A stretch of 64,000 nt of DNA from Fragilariopsis cylindrus CCMP1102. Taxonomy: Eukaryota; Bacillariophyta; Bacillariophyceae; Bacillariales; Bacillariaceae. Location of the stretch: assembly GCA_900095095.1 (NCBI GenBank), contig FMBT01000458.1, positions 28,533-92,532 of the forward strand. The letters are read 5' to 3'. The position numbers were made by a program, and so were the translations under genes. Positions 1-12,366 of this stretch are shown piece after piece. The notes beneath the pieces are model-generated. The model was given only the letters and a program-made list of their open reading frames with translations, was not told the origin of the DNA and made no database searches. Numbering within the stretch: position 1 is the first letter of the stretch; every line of letters begins with the position of its first letter.

Positions 1-442
1 ATTGATAGTACAAGAATGGAGAAGTATACGTTGTAACATCAAATGTTATGGTAGTAGCTAACTAGTTACCATAGCCATAAATTGAACAAGAATACCAATA
101 TTGACACAGTACTATTTATTTGATAGAATAAAGTAGATTAATCCTCTAATATTAAACAGGTGTGCGTTTGTGTGTGTAACCTTTCTCTATCTAATCTATA
201 ATTAATTAATGGTACGTACACATGACTGGATATTTTCAAAATGAAAAAATATATAGCTTGTAGTGTTGCTTGTTGTGTTGTGAAGCAAGTCAAAAAGTGA
301 ATGATGAAAGATACGCCGCTGCTTGTGGTATAGCATATAATGCGTACAAGAATGATATAATATATATATATACATATATATATGTATACAGTATGAAAAT
401 GGAAAGAAGAACGTACAAGACTAAGTAGTCGTCGTTGTGTTT
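1..442. other. Intergenic, AT-rich
   Basis: No open frame here resembles a protein. A (TA)n-like microsatellite lies at about 357-386 and is followed by a TACAGTA heptamer at 387-393. The stretch is the 3' flank of the minus-strand gene ending at 443. Confidence 0.6.
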
Positions 443-922
443 TTATTCCAAAAAGAAGCCCCAGGAATCCAATACAGTGTTTGCCCCAATAGTAGCTGTA
501 GAGGTACCGCTTGCGTCACCCTTTTGACGCATTGCGATCGTACAACACTTATTATTATCTTCTTGTATTAGTAGGTCTTCTTCTTTGGTGGTATGATTGG
601 TTGAGAATGATGATAATTCTACCGGTATTATTTCATCAGCCAAAGAACATAAATCGACCTTGTAGGATTTTCGTGAAGCGGTGGACCCCCATCCACTTAT
701 CGATCCACGACTACTGCATCTACTCATTTTACTGCTAACACTTCCACCACCCGACGATGAAAGGCTTCCCATACTATTATTATCTCGTCGATGATTCCTT
801 GTTAAACTTCCGGCTCGATTTCGATTTTTTCCATCAACAAGGGTAACTAGCATCATTTCTGACACCAGACCTTTAGTATCGATCGTATCGTCCAAAGCTG
901 CTATAGATGATGTTCTCTTCAT
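443..922 (-). CDS. Small Ser-rich orphan protein with WG motifs
   Basis: Single-exon frame of 159 residues with an ATG at 922. I do not recognise a domain. The middle is very rich in Ser and Gly and holds the element SRGSISGWGSTASRKSYK (about residues 71-88), and the protein ends in DSWGFFLE. The basic, Ser-rich composition suggests a disordered phosphoprotein, and the two Trp-Gly elements look like short linear motifs. From memory, small diatom proteins with a Ser-rich WGS element and a C-terminal W-G-aromatic motif exist, but I cannot confirm the family. No signal peptide or membrane segment is visible. An opposite-strand frame at 511-738 is treated as a shadow. Confidence 0.5.
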   Translation of the reverse strand: MKRTSSIAALDDTIDTKGLVSEMMLVTLVDGKNRNRAGSLTRNHRRDNNSMGSLSSSGGGSVSSKMSRCSSRGSISGWGSTASRKSYKVDLCSLADEIIPVELSSFSTNHTTKEEDLLIQEDNNKCCTIAMRQKGDASGTSTATIGANTVLDSWGFFLE

Positions 923-1761
923 GGTTGTTGCTGTTGCTTGTACAATATACGGTGACGATTAGGTACGACTAGTATTGCTATTGCATAGAAGAGAAATTGC
1001 AATGCCGATGAACAGCATATTATTTTTCTTCTGTATTTCGCTTTTTTTATGACACTAGTACACTTTGACTGTACAGTAGAACTACTGTAACAGTTTGACT
1101 AGAACTACTGTAATACTGAACGGCAATTTCAAAGAAGAAGCAAGTTGCGTCAAAAAGTAGCTCTAGTCACGCGAGTTGAAGAGAAAATCAAAATTAAGAT
1201 CACAATAGACAAATATCAAAATGTGACATCAGTCATAAAGAAGAACGAAAATACAGGATGAAGTCTTTCGCAAATCTAAAACACCTCATCGATAGCTGTC
1301 AGTAAGATCAGATAAAAATAAAAATACTCTTTTTGATAGGCTAGTTTCAAGTCATCGTGATGGCACACAAAAGACGTGCGTGGCCATAATTATTTATTAT
1401 TTTGTTTCGATTTGAGAAAGAGTGTCGCGTCGCGTGCACTTTAACTTAAGAATTTTTATCCTATTAATTGAACAATTCGTGATACGTTTAATTGTAGTCG
1501 CTTAACAATATTAATACGAAGATGACGCATGAGATACTTTTACGACTTAAAATAAACAACAGCCAGATAAAACGCATACGTTGCTACTGTAGGACTACTA
1601 GGACCTACTGTATTAATGGCACGTGCAATCTGCCCCGCCCCATTTATTTCCGAATCGAATCCCCCTTTGCTACTTATATCACATCATTGTCGATTGCGAC
1701 GCTTTCATCACTTTTAGTTTCGATTTTCTCACATGCTCTTGATAAAACAAATAACAGGAAG
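923..1761. other. Intergenic between divergent genes
   Basis: This separates the minus-strand Ser-rich gene from the plus-strand methyltransferase. TACAGTA/TACTGTA heptamers occur at 1072, 1083, 1106, 1585 and 1606. An imperfect direct repeat around TAGAACTACTGTAA lies at about 1077-1112. No gene is seen. Confidence 0.5.
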
Positions 1762-2795
1762 ATGAGATTATATCACCGAGGCGACTCAATAATACAACTT
1801 CTACTTGTAATTTCAACATGGAGCTTGATTGTTTCACCTAGTGTTCAGTATGTCTCCAGCATAGACATATGCACACCGACAACAAGATTAGGACAAGTAC
1901 AAGCGCAATCAGCAATACATGTCCCAGTTATGCATCAGGGGACAACAAATCATCATCATCATCATCATCGTCATTCTCATTCTCATGTGGTGGTAGCGAA
2001 ACAAAAACATGACGAGATATTTTGGAAGATATATCAAAAAAGATTCTATTATCTACGTCATTATCGACCATTCTGATCCAACCATTCACGCCAGCAAATG
2101 CATTAACACCAAAAGAGGCAGAAACTGCCTACGATTCCTACGCAGAAAGTTATGATGAACTTGATGGGGGGAAGGCTGCTGATATTTTAGGATTAGATGG
2201 TGCACGAACTAAATTATTTCGCCAAGCACGTGGAAATGTATTAGAAATTGCTTGTGGGACTGGTTTAAATCTAAATAAATATGATCCATCTAAAATAACA
2301 TCACTTACACTTGTGGATGTATCGGAGGGGATGCTCAATGAAAGTAAGAAAAGGATCGAATCTATCCCAGCATTACAAAATATTCCAATAAAATTCATAC
2401 AGGCAGATGCAACATCAGAATTAGTTGACCGATTTGGGAAGGAATCATTTGACACAGTCGTTGATAGTTTTTCATTATGTGTGATGGGAACGACAGGAGC
2501 TAAGTCATGCTTAGAACAAATTCAGCAAGTTGTGAAGACGAAACGAAATAATGGTCAGATATTACTTTTAGAAAATACACGTTCCTCTAATCCTGTACTT
2601 GGTCTATATCAGGATGCTACGGCAGAAACGGCAGCATCAGCTGGTGGAAAGGGATGTATATATAATCAAGATGTAACAAAATTAATTCAATCAACGGATG
2701 GAATTGAAATAATAAATGAAAATCTATACGCTAAAGGAATTTTTCGATCATATCAATGTGAAACGACTGCGACGGCGACGGCAACGGCAAGCTAG
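1762..2795 (+). CDS. Class I SAM-dependent methyltransferase, probably organelle-targeted
   Basis: The catalytic part (from about 2120) has motif I VLEIACGTGLN, an acidic residue after the second strand (LTLVDVSEGML) and a FDTVVDSFSLC motif-IV region, as in UbiE/METTL7-like methyltransferases. The substrate cannot be told. The catalytic frame has no ATG before the fold and meets TGA at 2010-2012. The frame starting at ATG 1762 supplies the N-terminus: a signal-like hydrophobic segment (SIIQLLLVISTWSLIVS), a His-rich linker at 1951-1986, then LSTILIQPFTPANAL, which resembles a second, thylakoid-type signal. The two frames join if one T is restored in the TTTT run near 2021, giving 344 residues. 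A short intron (for example 1841-2016) is the alternative. The first hydrophobic segment plus the second AxA-type signal suggest a plastid route; that is inference. Confidence 0.7.
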
Positions 2796-2858
2796 CTAAT
2801 AGTGAAAATTAAGATAATAATGTAAATTATTTAACATCTACAATATACTTCTTATCTA

Positions 2859-2880
2859 CAAACCAAACCAAACCAAACCA
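2859..2880. repeat. AAACC tandem repeat
   Basis: About four copies of a 5-bp AAACC/AACCA unit lie in the gap between the convergent methyltransferase and kinase genes (2796-3125). Nothing else is seen in that gap. Confidence 0.6.
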
Positions 2881-3125
2881 AGATGTGCTAGCTACTACAT
2901 TAAATCAATCAAAAATATGACAACAACGAGCCGCGAATGAATAAATGAATTTTGTGTTATTTTTATCTAATATTACTTTTTTTATAATTTAATGAACATG
3001 ACTAATTCAAGTCGTTATTAATAAATACATATTGTACGGAATTATGTACACAATTTTTTTGGGTCTCCTATGTTCGATGCTATGCCATGCGTTGGCTGCT
3101 TCTTAATCTTTCATTGTTTGTTTCT

Positions 3126-5921
3126 CTAGCATCGAGCACCTGAACCTAATTGACCTTCAAGTATTCTAGCTTGAAATGTAAAATCTTTGAATGGGTTATC
3201 GTCTCCCATGGGTGTAGTACCATAAATTGGAGCACGTTGCATACTGTGAGGACTAAAGATTGGCATGGTGGTGAATTCATCATCGAATTGACTTGTATCT
3301 TGATCACCGGAAATTGTTGGTTTCCATGGTGGATTGATCTCCCCTCTTTGCAATTTGTCCCAATCAATAGAGGCAAAGAACCGATGAGGCTTGATTTCGT
3401 CTGCATCCTTCGGTCCGCTACCAAGTCTTCGGGTAGGATCCTTTGTTAACAATCCACGCAAAACATGTTTAGCATTCGACGTAAGAGTTGAAGGATAATG
3501 CAATTCACTTTTGCGGATTTTCTCAAATAGACGTTCACGGTCTTGGCAGTAAAATGGCGGAAGGCCGGTTAACATTTCGTATAGTAGTGCACCTAAGCTC
3601 CACCAATCAACTCCAGCACCATGACCCTGTCGATTTAGGATTTCAGGCGCCAGATATTCTGGAGTACCACAAAAGCTATTGGCACCGCTGGAACTTGAAC
3701 TGATCCCTTCCTTCGATAAGCCGAAGTCAGTTAATCGAATATGTCCCGATCCATCCAGTAAGACATTCTCTGGCTTCAGATCTCTGTAGATAATATCAAG
3801 GCTATGTACATAACTGATTGCCAATATAATTTCTGATGCGTAGAATCGTGATCTTGGTTCATTAAATTTTCCAAGTTTACCCAGATGGAAAAATAATTCT
3901 CCACCGGCACAATAGTCTAACACAAAATAGAGTTTATGTCTAGATTGGAAGGCCATATTCATACCAACGATGAACGGATGTTTTACATAACCAAGTACGC
4001 TTCGTTCTGTTTTTGTATGTTCAACTTGATTCCTCTTGATAATGTTATCTTTTTTCAATACCTTCAAGGCAAACATTTGGGATGTTTTGATTTCCTTCAC
4101 CAAAAAAACTTTGCCTGTAACATAAATTGGTTGTGTTTGTGAGATCACGAGAAATAAAAATAAAAAAGGGATAATTTGTGTGAGATGATGAGAGTCGAGA
4201 ATAAAAGGGAAGGAAAATAGTGGCTCTGTTTCGTTTTATGTACAGAAAGAATAAATAAACTTACCAAATGATCCTTTTCCGATAACCTTCACCATTTTGA
4301 AGGCATCCAAACGTGGAGCAGATTCTGGTTTAGGTGGTTTGAAGCAAGTACCATCAAGTCCCCTTGAGATGTTGCTTCCTTCATAGCACTACCAATACCT
4401 CCACTACCGGTACTGCTACCAGACGTACGACTGCCTAATTGGACGCCAGTTGTTTGAGGAAGGACTTGCTGGTGTTGATGTTGATGTTGATGCTGATGGT
4501 TGTATAGTTGTTGTTGCTGGTGTTGTCGACCCCCCATATTCTCCTCCTGAAGCATAATAGATCGTCCCAAATGGGACGCTCCTAAACTTTGAGCTAACGA
4601 ACCAACATCATCAATCATTTCAACTTCACCTGCAATAACATGGGCTAGATCCATTTCATCTTCCTCAGTAATAGGATCATCACATTCCTGGTATCTGATA
4701 GATGCACGGTATTCATCTTCGTTATCATACTCATCATCGTGTTGTGCGGGTTCACTATCATCATAATCGCCGCCACCTGGAAACATATCTCCCATGTTCA
4801 TATCATCAATATCATAATCTACGTTACCATCATCGTAATCAGAGTTGTTGTCAACGCCAGTTCGGTCTTGTTCTGGTTGCTGCGGCTGATCAGGAGCTGG
4901 AGGAGATGCAACTTGTCCATCAGCCGTAAATATCGTCCACGATACGGTTTCGTATTGAGGTGGGATCTGATTCGGCGCAAACGTCAAAAAGTGTCGAATC
5001 TCTTGTGAATCTCTTGCTCCAGGATACATTAGAATACTTTCAAGCCAGTGTTGAAGGTGTGTTCGAGCGGTAACGATCGGAAGAATATGATCATTATTAT
5101 TTATATTTATATTATCAAATGGTTGTTTCGCAATAACAGGAAAGGATGGTAGATTCGGAAACTGTGACGAAAGACTCTCAGCTATCGTAATAAAATCATC
5201 CTGTCCTCGAATAACGGTCCACGTTTGTGTTGGTTGTATCACGGTTACGGCATGAACTAATCCAACGTTGTCTTCAACGGGTGCCGATGCAGCGATGACT
5301 ACACTAAAGTCAATCGTCGAAGCATCGCCGTTACCCACTGGCTGCTATAAAGATTGAGATGTAATTAAAAAAATAAAGATAGGAAAAAAGAAGAAATCGC
5401 ATGTGAGATGAAAGTAGTCATAATGAATAGAATTTATGCGCGATTAAGGAGATATAGGCGTTATGGAAGTATGTGTATATCTTAGATGGTGTAATAGCTG
5501 AAAAATGAAGTTTTCCCTGTTGTGTAATGCATTGCATGTAATGCATGCATGATGCATGCATGTGCTGTGTGGTGTGGGTGGGGGTTCTTATAATCATTTT
5601 GGTACAATGAAAGGTAAAGGAATATCTTTTGTGTTTCTTTATAAATTATGTGCATTAAAGATCTCAAATTCGATAGAAATGATAATAAAATTAATTCCTG
5701 TGGAAATCACAATCCGTCAATAATGCAATTGATCAATACGAAGACGAAATTCCAGGAAAAAGCGATATCGCGGTGTCGTGTACAAAGCGGTATTCATAGA
5801 CGAACATAAAACACGACTATCGTTATTGTTCTTCACGAAAGAAAATCCCATCTTTTTTCGTTATTTCTTTTCAATTGTTTCTATTTCAATTTCAACTTAC
5901 CTGAACATTGTGGGGTGTCAT
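3126..5921 (-). CDS. PX-domain AGC-type Ser/Thr protein kinase (SGK3/CISK-like architecture)
   Basis: Three exons. Exon 1 (5921-5901) encodes only MTPHNVQ. A 556-nt intron (5345-5900) with GTAAGT and TATAG boundaries leads to exon 2 (5344-4265), and a 150-nt intron (4115-4264) splits the glycine loop, GKGSFG|KVFLV. Residues about 10-135 form a PX-like phosphoinositide-binding domain. An acidic, Gln/His-rich linker follows, then the kinase: catalytic loop YRDLKPENVLLD, DFG, GTPEYLAPEIL and a C-terminal hydrophobic motif FKDFTF with a phosphorylatable Thr, as in SGK/S6K/PKC kinases. One G must be restored in the run at 4360-4363; the spliced length is then 697 codons including stop. Likely role: lipid-dependent signalling at endosomal membranes, with activation by a PDK1-like kinase (family knowledge). 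Confidence 0.9.
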
Positions 5922-8303
5922 ATCCTTGTCCTTTGTTATTTAGCCTCAATGGTTGTGGGACTAGAGCTGCTTCGAATCAATCAATTCGATATAATAACAA
6001 TAGTGGATAGAGGGAAAGCTTTAATGAAAAAGAACAACAACACTTGAAAACGGTACCAGTAGTGCCGCGGGGTTTTGATAGAATGGGGTTGACACGCCGA
6101 TATTATTACTTTATGTACTGTTACGCTCACGGCACTTCTCAGTGTTTTTTATATCTCGGTGGGTTTTCATACAGTGGAATACTTATTTATTTATTTAGTA
6201 TGAGCGAGTTAAGAATGAGACTGCAGTTTCCTACCTCGCTCTTCTTTCACGATCTTTTTGTTCCTAGTGGAAGTGTACAATTCAGTGCTTCATGCAGCTT
6301 TCGTAACCACGTGCATATTCATTTTCCGGGTGCAATTTCTACGGTAGTTGCGGGCGATTGGTTTGATTTGTCTGTGTTTTTGACAAAGAAAAAAACAGTA
6401 TGCTTTCAACAGCTGCTCGAAATAGATCGCGCGTAAAGCTGACGTAATTGCGAATTTTCTCATTAAACATAAACTCGCGGATGCTGCGTCAGAGAAGTTC
6501 TTCTTGCTATAAATATAATATAAATCTATTAGCTGTAGAAACAAGAAGAATCAACAAAATGCTCAAACTTTGTCAATCGTATCCAAAATCAATCATAAAA
6601 AAATGTTGAATGCCTACTGAATCTGACAAAATTACGGTAATAATCAGTCGGTCATCACCTGTGTGTTCCATTTTGAAGAAGAATGAAATGAAGAAACGCA
6701 GAGTGTCACAACGTCAATATAACGCCAATCCTCACTGAATGCAGTATGAAAAGAGAACAATTAAGTGGGATGTTGATGTTGAAGTCGCGGAAGAGTGTAT
6801 ACGGTAAGACAGTGATTCAATTATTGTTATTTACTTCGACACAAAAAAGAGAACCTCTTGAGCTGTAAAAGAATTGTGTTGGACTGTTATTCGTATTACA
6901 ATACAGTGAAACAAAAGTAAGGAAATTTTAGAATGGGATTAAAAGACGTGGCACAATATAATGTGCTGTTGCCAGTTGAGATGAGAAACATAAGTAACAC
7001 CACCCATCACGGTATGCAGTATTGCATTGATTGATAACGCCAACATAGACGCATACAATAACACATGACATATGACCAACACCAAGACACTTCGCGATGA
7101 CGATAGAGCCCTTTTTGTGTGGCCAACCTTATATTTACTTATATTTATATGATGTAGCGAATCTCTACGACTAACCAAGTTTGGAAATCGACAGCTGAGA
7201 GGACGTATTGATGCCTACAGTAACTCGCACACACACACACACACACTTATGTTGGCGCCTGGTCCTACTAGTATTTGATACCTCGGAACGACTCGGAACG
7301 ACTCGGAACTAGTACTACTCTTTTCCCAGTGAATATGGATATATATATGGCTGAAGTTTGTGGCATGTTTCGCCCTTATGAAACTCATCATGGTGTGGAA
7401 AGCTGATAATGTACTGGAGATATTTACGAATCCGCAATTGCTTGTTGGGACGAAAGTGGCAGTCAAAATGGGAAGAAGTCTAAGTAGAGTTGAAGTTGCT
7501 ACGTTAACGCCGCTCATCAATAGCTGAGAAATGATGCCATATCATTGATGAGTCACATGCATCCATCCTTCCATCCATCAACTTGAACCATTCTATATAA
7601 AGATTTGCAACCTCGTTGATAATTTATTCAAGAAGAACATAGCTACTCATTAATAATATGGGTTAGGATCATTGATCCGATTGGAAAAACATAATGAAGA
7701 CGCTATCAAGACATATAAACTATTAACGATAAACATAGTGGCGGATCCCTAACATCATGCATGATAATACTTGTTCGTCTTTAGATCATGAGATTGAACG
7801 GAAGGGGTCCAGGATAGGTGCAATAGCACGAGCTACAAAAGAGAGGTGATCGAATTTTGACACTTTCCTGAAAATAATAACTGCTGAGCGATGTGTCAAA
7901 ACAAACACGTCTACATGATGTATTGAACCATTAGTTAACAACCGTATTAATTTTATTTATTAAATTATGTTTCATTTCTTCAGTCAATTGTTACAATGTA
8001 GCACGCACCATCGTCATCGTAAGATTTGTTCGATTATCCCGCATTTTGAGTTTGTTTATTTTGTCGTCGTCCCGTAATACAGGTTATTCTCGCAAAATTT
8101 TCATTAACTTCTTTTTAGCACCCCCCTCCCCAAAATCACCAGCTTGTACTTCGCCGCGCGACATTTCCGAAACTTACAAATTCATCGCATTTTCGTCATG
8201 ATGACGAAATTGTGATGTTTACTATTGTTGATTGTTGATGTCGCATATGTGAAATACAGTAGTTGCGACTTGACAGCATGATTGGGTCTATCATATTCGC
8301 TCG
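5922..8303. other. Long intergenic region without a supported gene
   Basis: Open frames at 6044-6436 (+), 6939-7178 (-) and 7215-7520 (-) have unremarkable composition, no conserved motif and no splice context. The region contains a (CA)n tract at about 7229-7246 and three tandem copies of a CGGAACGACT-like 10-mer at about 7282-7310. A TACAGTA at 8255 sits about 43 bp before the next ATG. Confidence 0.45.
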
Positions 8304-10292
8304 ATGACTAAAACAATGGTGAGAGACGGAAAGCGGAAAGCCTCGTCGCACCAGTCGATGGTGATGAACTGTGATCCTGCAACAAATGATGACGAAGAGC
8401 CAACGACGACGCCAACAACAACGACAACGGTAACAGCGGATTCGTGGTCAAGAGTTGCTGTTGGACGACTTAAAACGGTAAAGAAAGGAAGCGTTAAAGT
8501 TAGACAAACCGATAATAACAACGTCAACAACAATACCAACGCTGTTGTTTTTGATTCATCTTATAGTACAAGTAGTACTCGTGGACGTGGATCATTGTCA
8601 GGTTGGACGTTATGTCCACTATGTGAGAAATATTCCAATAAAAAATATGCTTTAGGACGAGGGATTGCTAACCACCTACAGGATATCCATACACCGTGGA
8701 ATCCAGGTAAATTAGTGCAAAAAATCCATCGAAGGAAATACGAAACTTCAAAGAGAGAACGTGAGATGATAATTAGGAACGGTAGTAGGAAGAAGAAACG
8801 ACGGCGACTAAATGATGACGACGAAGACGATGCTAAAAAGAATAATGTTAAGGACGACAAAGATAAAGACGACCCGTCATCGTCGTTGTCTTCGTTTGAG
8901 CCATTGATCAGCTGGAAACCTACAGATGAAGAAAAAGAAGTATGGGCCACAAAAATACTCCAAATATTACAACAAATCGAAGAACAAAAGACGGCGATGA
9001 TTACATCTGTTGAATCTGAATCTGAATCAGAAACGACGACGAAATTAGAGAATAACGTGAAGGAAAATGAAATTGGAAGAAAACCACCACCACCATCAGC
9101 AGCAGACAAATCGGGGAAACCGGCTGTTGTTTATCGACAAAGTTTGCCACCTTTTCTTATGGCTGCATCGGAAGGAGACATAGTAAAGATACGGGAATTA
9201 GTCGAGGAAGCTAAGCGAAAAGACAACAATGGGAAAACGTATTTTGCACGTGCAGTTCAATACAACCACAATACTAAAAATAACAACAACAACAATGATG
9301 ATGATGGTGATGGTGATGATCACTACCTACGGATGTTATTGAACACAAGTGATCGTCATAAATCAATTTCCGATCACTGGGCTGCTGGTGGAGGTCACCT
9401 GGATTGTCTTCGTTACTTGTACGAACTTCGAGGAACTTTATCTGGAGTAGTAATTTCTAACAAAGTGCAACAACAACATCAGAAACCAAAATCTCGTGCG
9501 CTTCGTCGCGTGATGGAAAAACCTGTCTACATTATGCTGCTCGGAATGGTCATATGGATTGTATTCGATATTTACTTGAGGAACAACATCAGCATATTCA
9601 TCATAACGTTGACGAAGGATCCGGGGATGGTACTACGCCGTTACATCTTGCTTGCTATGGAGGGCATCCTGAAACCGTTAGGTATCTTATCAAAAATTTC
9701 GGAGCCAATGTTAACACAAAAACGATTGGGGATGTGGATGCTCCCATTGGTACGTACAGTAATCGTAAGCTATTCAAGTGCTTACGTTAATATAGTGTGA
9801 TACAATATATGAGTACTAGTACTAGTACGAGTACGAGTAGATTGTTGATGTGCTTGTCTTATTATCATTCATCTGTTGGAATTCGCGTGTCATGTTATGT
9901 AATGAAAATTCTAATCGATCATTCTTTCTTTCTTTCTTCTTACACTGATATACCGATATATCATGCAATGTAGGGTTGGTATGACAATATCTGAATCGGA
10001 AGAATCTATCCGTGAACTTTGTGGATATCTTTACGAACAATGTGGCATATCTTTTGTAGATACTCAAGGTCAAGGTCATACAACTCTGCATAAGGCCGCC
10101 CATCGTCTGAATCGTCATGTCATTCAATGGATGGCAGACTCGAAATCTTCTGGTGGTGCTGGTTTACACCAAGAAGACAAACAAAAAGCTGGGAAACCTG
10201 ATCTAGGCGGCCATAAACCTAGTGATATATGGATGCATATGGGCGGAGACAATGCATTCTCAGAATGGATGAAAACTAACCTGGGATGGTGA
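8304..10292 (+). CDS. C2H2-like zinc finger plus ankyrin-repeat protein
   Basis: A basic, low-complexity N-terminus is followed by one C2H2-like finger (about residues 100-130; LCPLCEKY ... HLQDIH). After an acidic linker come ankyrin repeats: HWAAGGGHLDCLRYL, then in another frame GKTCLHYAARNGHMDCIRYL and TPLHLACYGGHPETVRYL. Exon 2 (9974-10292) contains GHTTLHKAAHRLNRHVIQWM. The intron is 9750-9973 (GTACGT to TGTAG). Two single-base losses must be restored, near 9510 and in the A run at 9718-9722. The second turns the sequence into KNDWGCGCSHWVGMT across the splice, which fits far better than the frame that ends. Joined length is 589 codons including stop. Function unknown; nucleic-acid or protein-interaction scaffold by domain content. 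Confidence 0.75.
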
Positions 10293-10877
10293 TATTTTTA
10301 GAATATTTTTATGTTGAAGATAATATAGATCACACATAAACACACACATACACACATACACACATAATAGCTCTATGAATTCTAAATGGTATCGTTTTTA
10401 AAGGCACTTTTTGTATGCTCAAATTTGCAAAGATTAGTACTAAACTATGGAAAACCCATAGAATAATTAGCTCGTGAGCACAGTCCATAACAGCGTTACC
10501 TCTTAATAATAAATAATGATATATTTATTTGTAGAATTCGTTGCTTCATCGAAAATGAAAAGGGGGTAAAATAAATGGTCCCCAAAAAAGTATTCTGTGT
10601 TTTAGGCTAAATTGAGCGTTATGGGTCGTTATTTAATCGAGTCAGAGCTGCTTTCTTTGAATACCGTAATTAAATAATCAGATAATCTGCAATCGGTATC
10701 CTCCAATGGCGGACTACCGTTACATACTAGTACTTCAATCGGAACACATCATCTGATACAAGTACGATAACAAGTATTATATCGTAATACGTATTTTATA
10801 TCGTAATACGCACTGACTTGACGTTCAGAGGACGACGAGAGGAGAACGTGATTGAATTGATTGTGAGAACAAAAATA
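10293..10877. other. Intergenic
   Basis: Includes a short (CA)-rich tract at about 10331-10365 after the ankyrin gene and the likely promoter and 5' UTR of the carrier gene. No gene or structured element is seen. Confidence 0.5.
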
Positions 10878-12366
10878 ATGATGCTAAATATCATACGGAG
10901 AGAAAAAATAATGTTTTCGCGACGACGGTTTTGTCGCTATCGAGGTCGGTGTCGGTGGGAGAACTTAGCAATAGTGGTATTGATTTCCTTGGCATTTTCG
11001 GGCCTGCGTAATGGAATTTGGCAACAGGAATGTTCCTCGTCGGTGTCATCATCGCTCGACTCATCTTCTGTCAATAAAAATTGTGGCGGTAATACCATAT
11101 TTTTATTCGCCGAGGCTATATCCGTTGCCGTCGTGGGAACATCTTCAAACAACAACGAAAGAGATGATGACGAAGAAGAAGATCAGCAGAATGATACATC
11201 GAAAAATGATAACAATTCTGAGGACAAAGCGATACCCGAAAAGACAAATCGTCGTTTGATGGAGACAAAAACTACCCTCTCAATCGGTCAGATATTCCGC
11301 AAGGCTGGACGTAAAGCACTTGGTGGAGGATTACCGGGAGCAGTTGCCGGGGTTGTGCAGGTTTTGACACTGATGTGGTTACGTACTATAATCAATTACC
11401 AAAGCCGGTACGGTGCATCATTTCGTCGGGCTGTTAACATCTTATACAAAGAAGGAGGTATAGGAAGATTTTATCGTGGAGTTGGTTTCGCTCTCTTTCA
11501 GGCTCCGATGAGTAAATTTGTTGCGACTGCATCCAATGATGGTGTTTTAGCATTCTTATCTAGTTTCCCCCTATCCAAACATTGGAATCCCGCCGTCACT
11601 ACCATCTTTGCCTCCTTGTTCGTTGGTGGATTCCGTATGATCCTCATGCCGATAGATACATGCAAGACAGTTTTACAAGTAAGTACTTTAATAGTTTTAA
11701 CCATGATGACAAAGTTGCCAACACATACACCATATGTAATAATATTGCTATAATAACAATTGCTTTCCTTCTTCCTTTGCTTGTAGGTTGATTCGAGAGA
11801 GGGATTTCGCGCCTTAATGAGGAGGGTGAGAGCGGGTAAGATTTCGGCGCTGTATCAAGGGGCTCTTGCTACGGCCGCGAGTTCTACTATCGGACATTAT
11901 CCGTGGTTCGTCACCTTTAATTTTTTGTCATCGGCTGAGTGGTTAAAGCATGCTATAAAATCAAAACTATTACGGAATGCGAGTATTGGCCTCACATCAA
12001 GTGTTATCAGTGACACGATAGTTAAGTATTTCGTGTCATCAAAACAACAAAGCAGAGTATAGGTTCAAAACATGATTTACTTATTCCGATACGATACGAA
12101 TGATTGTAGCGGCCGATGGTTGGAAGGGGTTGTTTGGTAGAGGTTTGAGAACTCGTGTACTTGCAAATTCCATACAATCGACACTTTTTACTGTGATATG
12201 GAGGGGGTTAGCCGAACGATGGGGAAACGATGACGACGAAATTGAAAACGACGCCACAAACGATAATAGTATCGAAAGCGATATCACAACAACAGACGAA
12301 GTTAAAATTCACAACCTGAGAAAGCCTTCAAACCCTGCGGATAAAGATTTTGTAGAAGAGAAATGA
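10878..12366 (+). CDS. Mitochondrial carrier (SLC25)-fold membrane protein
   Basis: Two exons, with an intron at 11679-11786 (CAA|GTAAGT ... TTGTAG|GTTGAT). The first repeat carries GGLPGAVAGVVQVLTLMWLR and EGGIGRFYRGVGFALFQAP. The second has the carrier signature PIDTCK followed by GKISALYQGA. The third ends with ADGWKGLFGRGLRTRV. These match the three-repeat P-x-D/E-x-x-K/R layout, but the first and third signatures are degenerate, so the substrate cannot be read. The N-terminus has a hydrophobic segment (LAIVVLISLAFSG) and an acidic linker, which is unusual for mitochondrial carriers and could mean a plastid location. I chose ATG 10878 (10911 is also possible). Two bases must be restored, near 12029 and 12100; the joined length is then 461 codons including stop. 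Confidence 0.65.

Noticed and set aside
6044-6436. 130-residue plus-strand frame
   Set aside because: Aromatic-rich, AT-driven composition, no motif, no splice partner.
7282-7310. Tandem 10-mers as a CRISPR-like array
   Set aside because: Units are contiguous without spacers; simple tandem repeat in a eukaryotic genome.
7215-7520. Minus-strand frame with a hydrophobic start
   Set aside because: The frame runs through the (CA)n microsatellite and has no conserved segment.
8561-9109. 182-residue minus-strand frame opposite the ankyrin gene
   Set aside because: Composition is the antisense image of Lys/Asp/Asn repeats in the plus-strand gene; no domain.
9447-9482. Short intron to explain the first ankyrin frame change
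   Set aside because: The best donor/acceptor pair (36 nt) does not change phase, and the length is below the other introns here.
9554-9790. Reading straight on through GDVDAPIGTYS to 9790
   Set aside because: Adding one A at 9718-9722 gives KNDWGCGCSHW, which splices in phase into exon 2; the alternative gives no usable splice.
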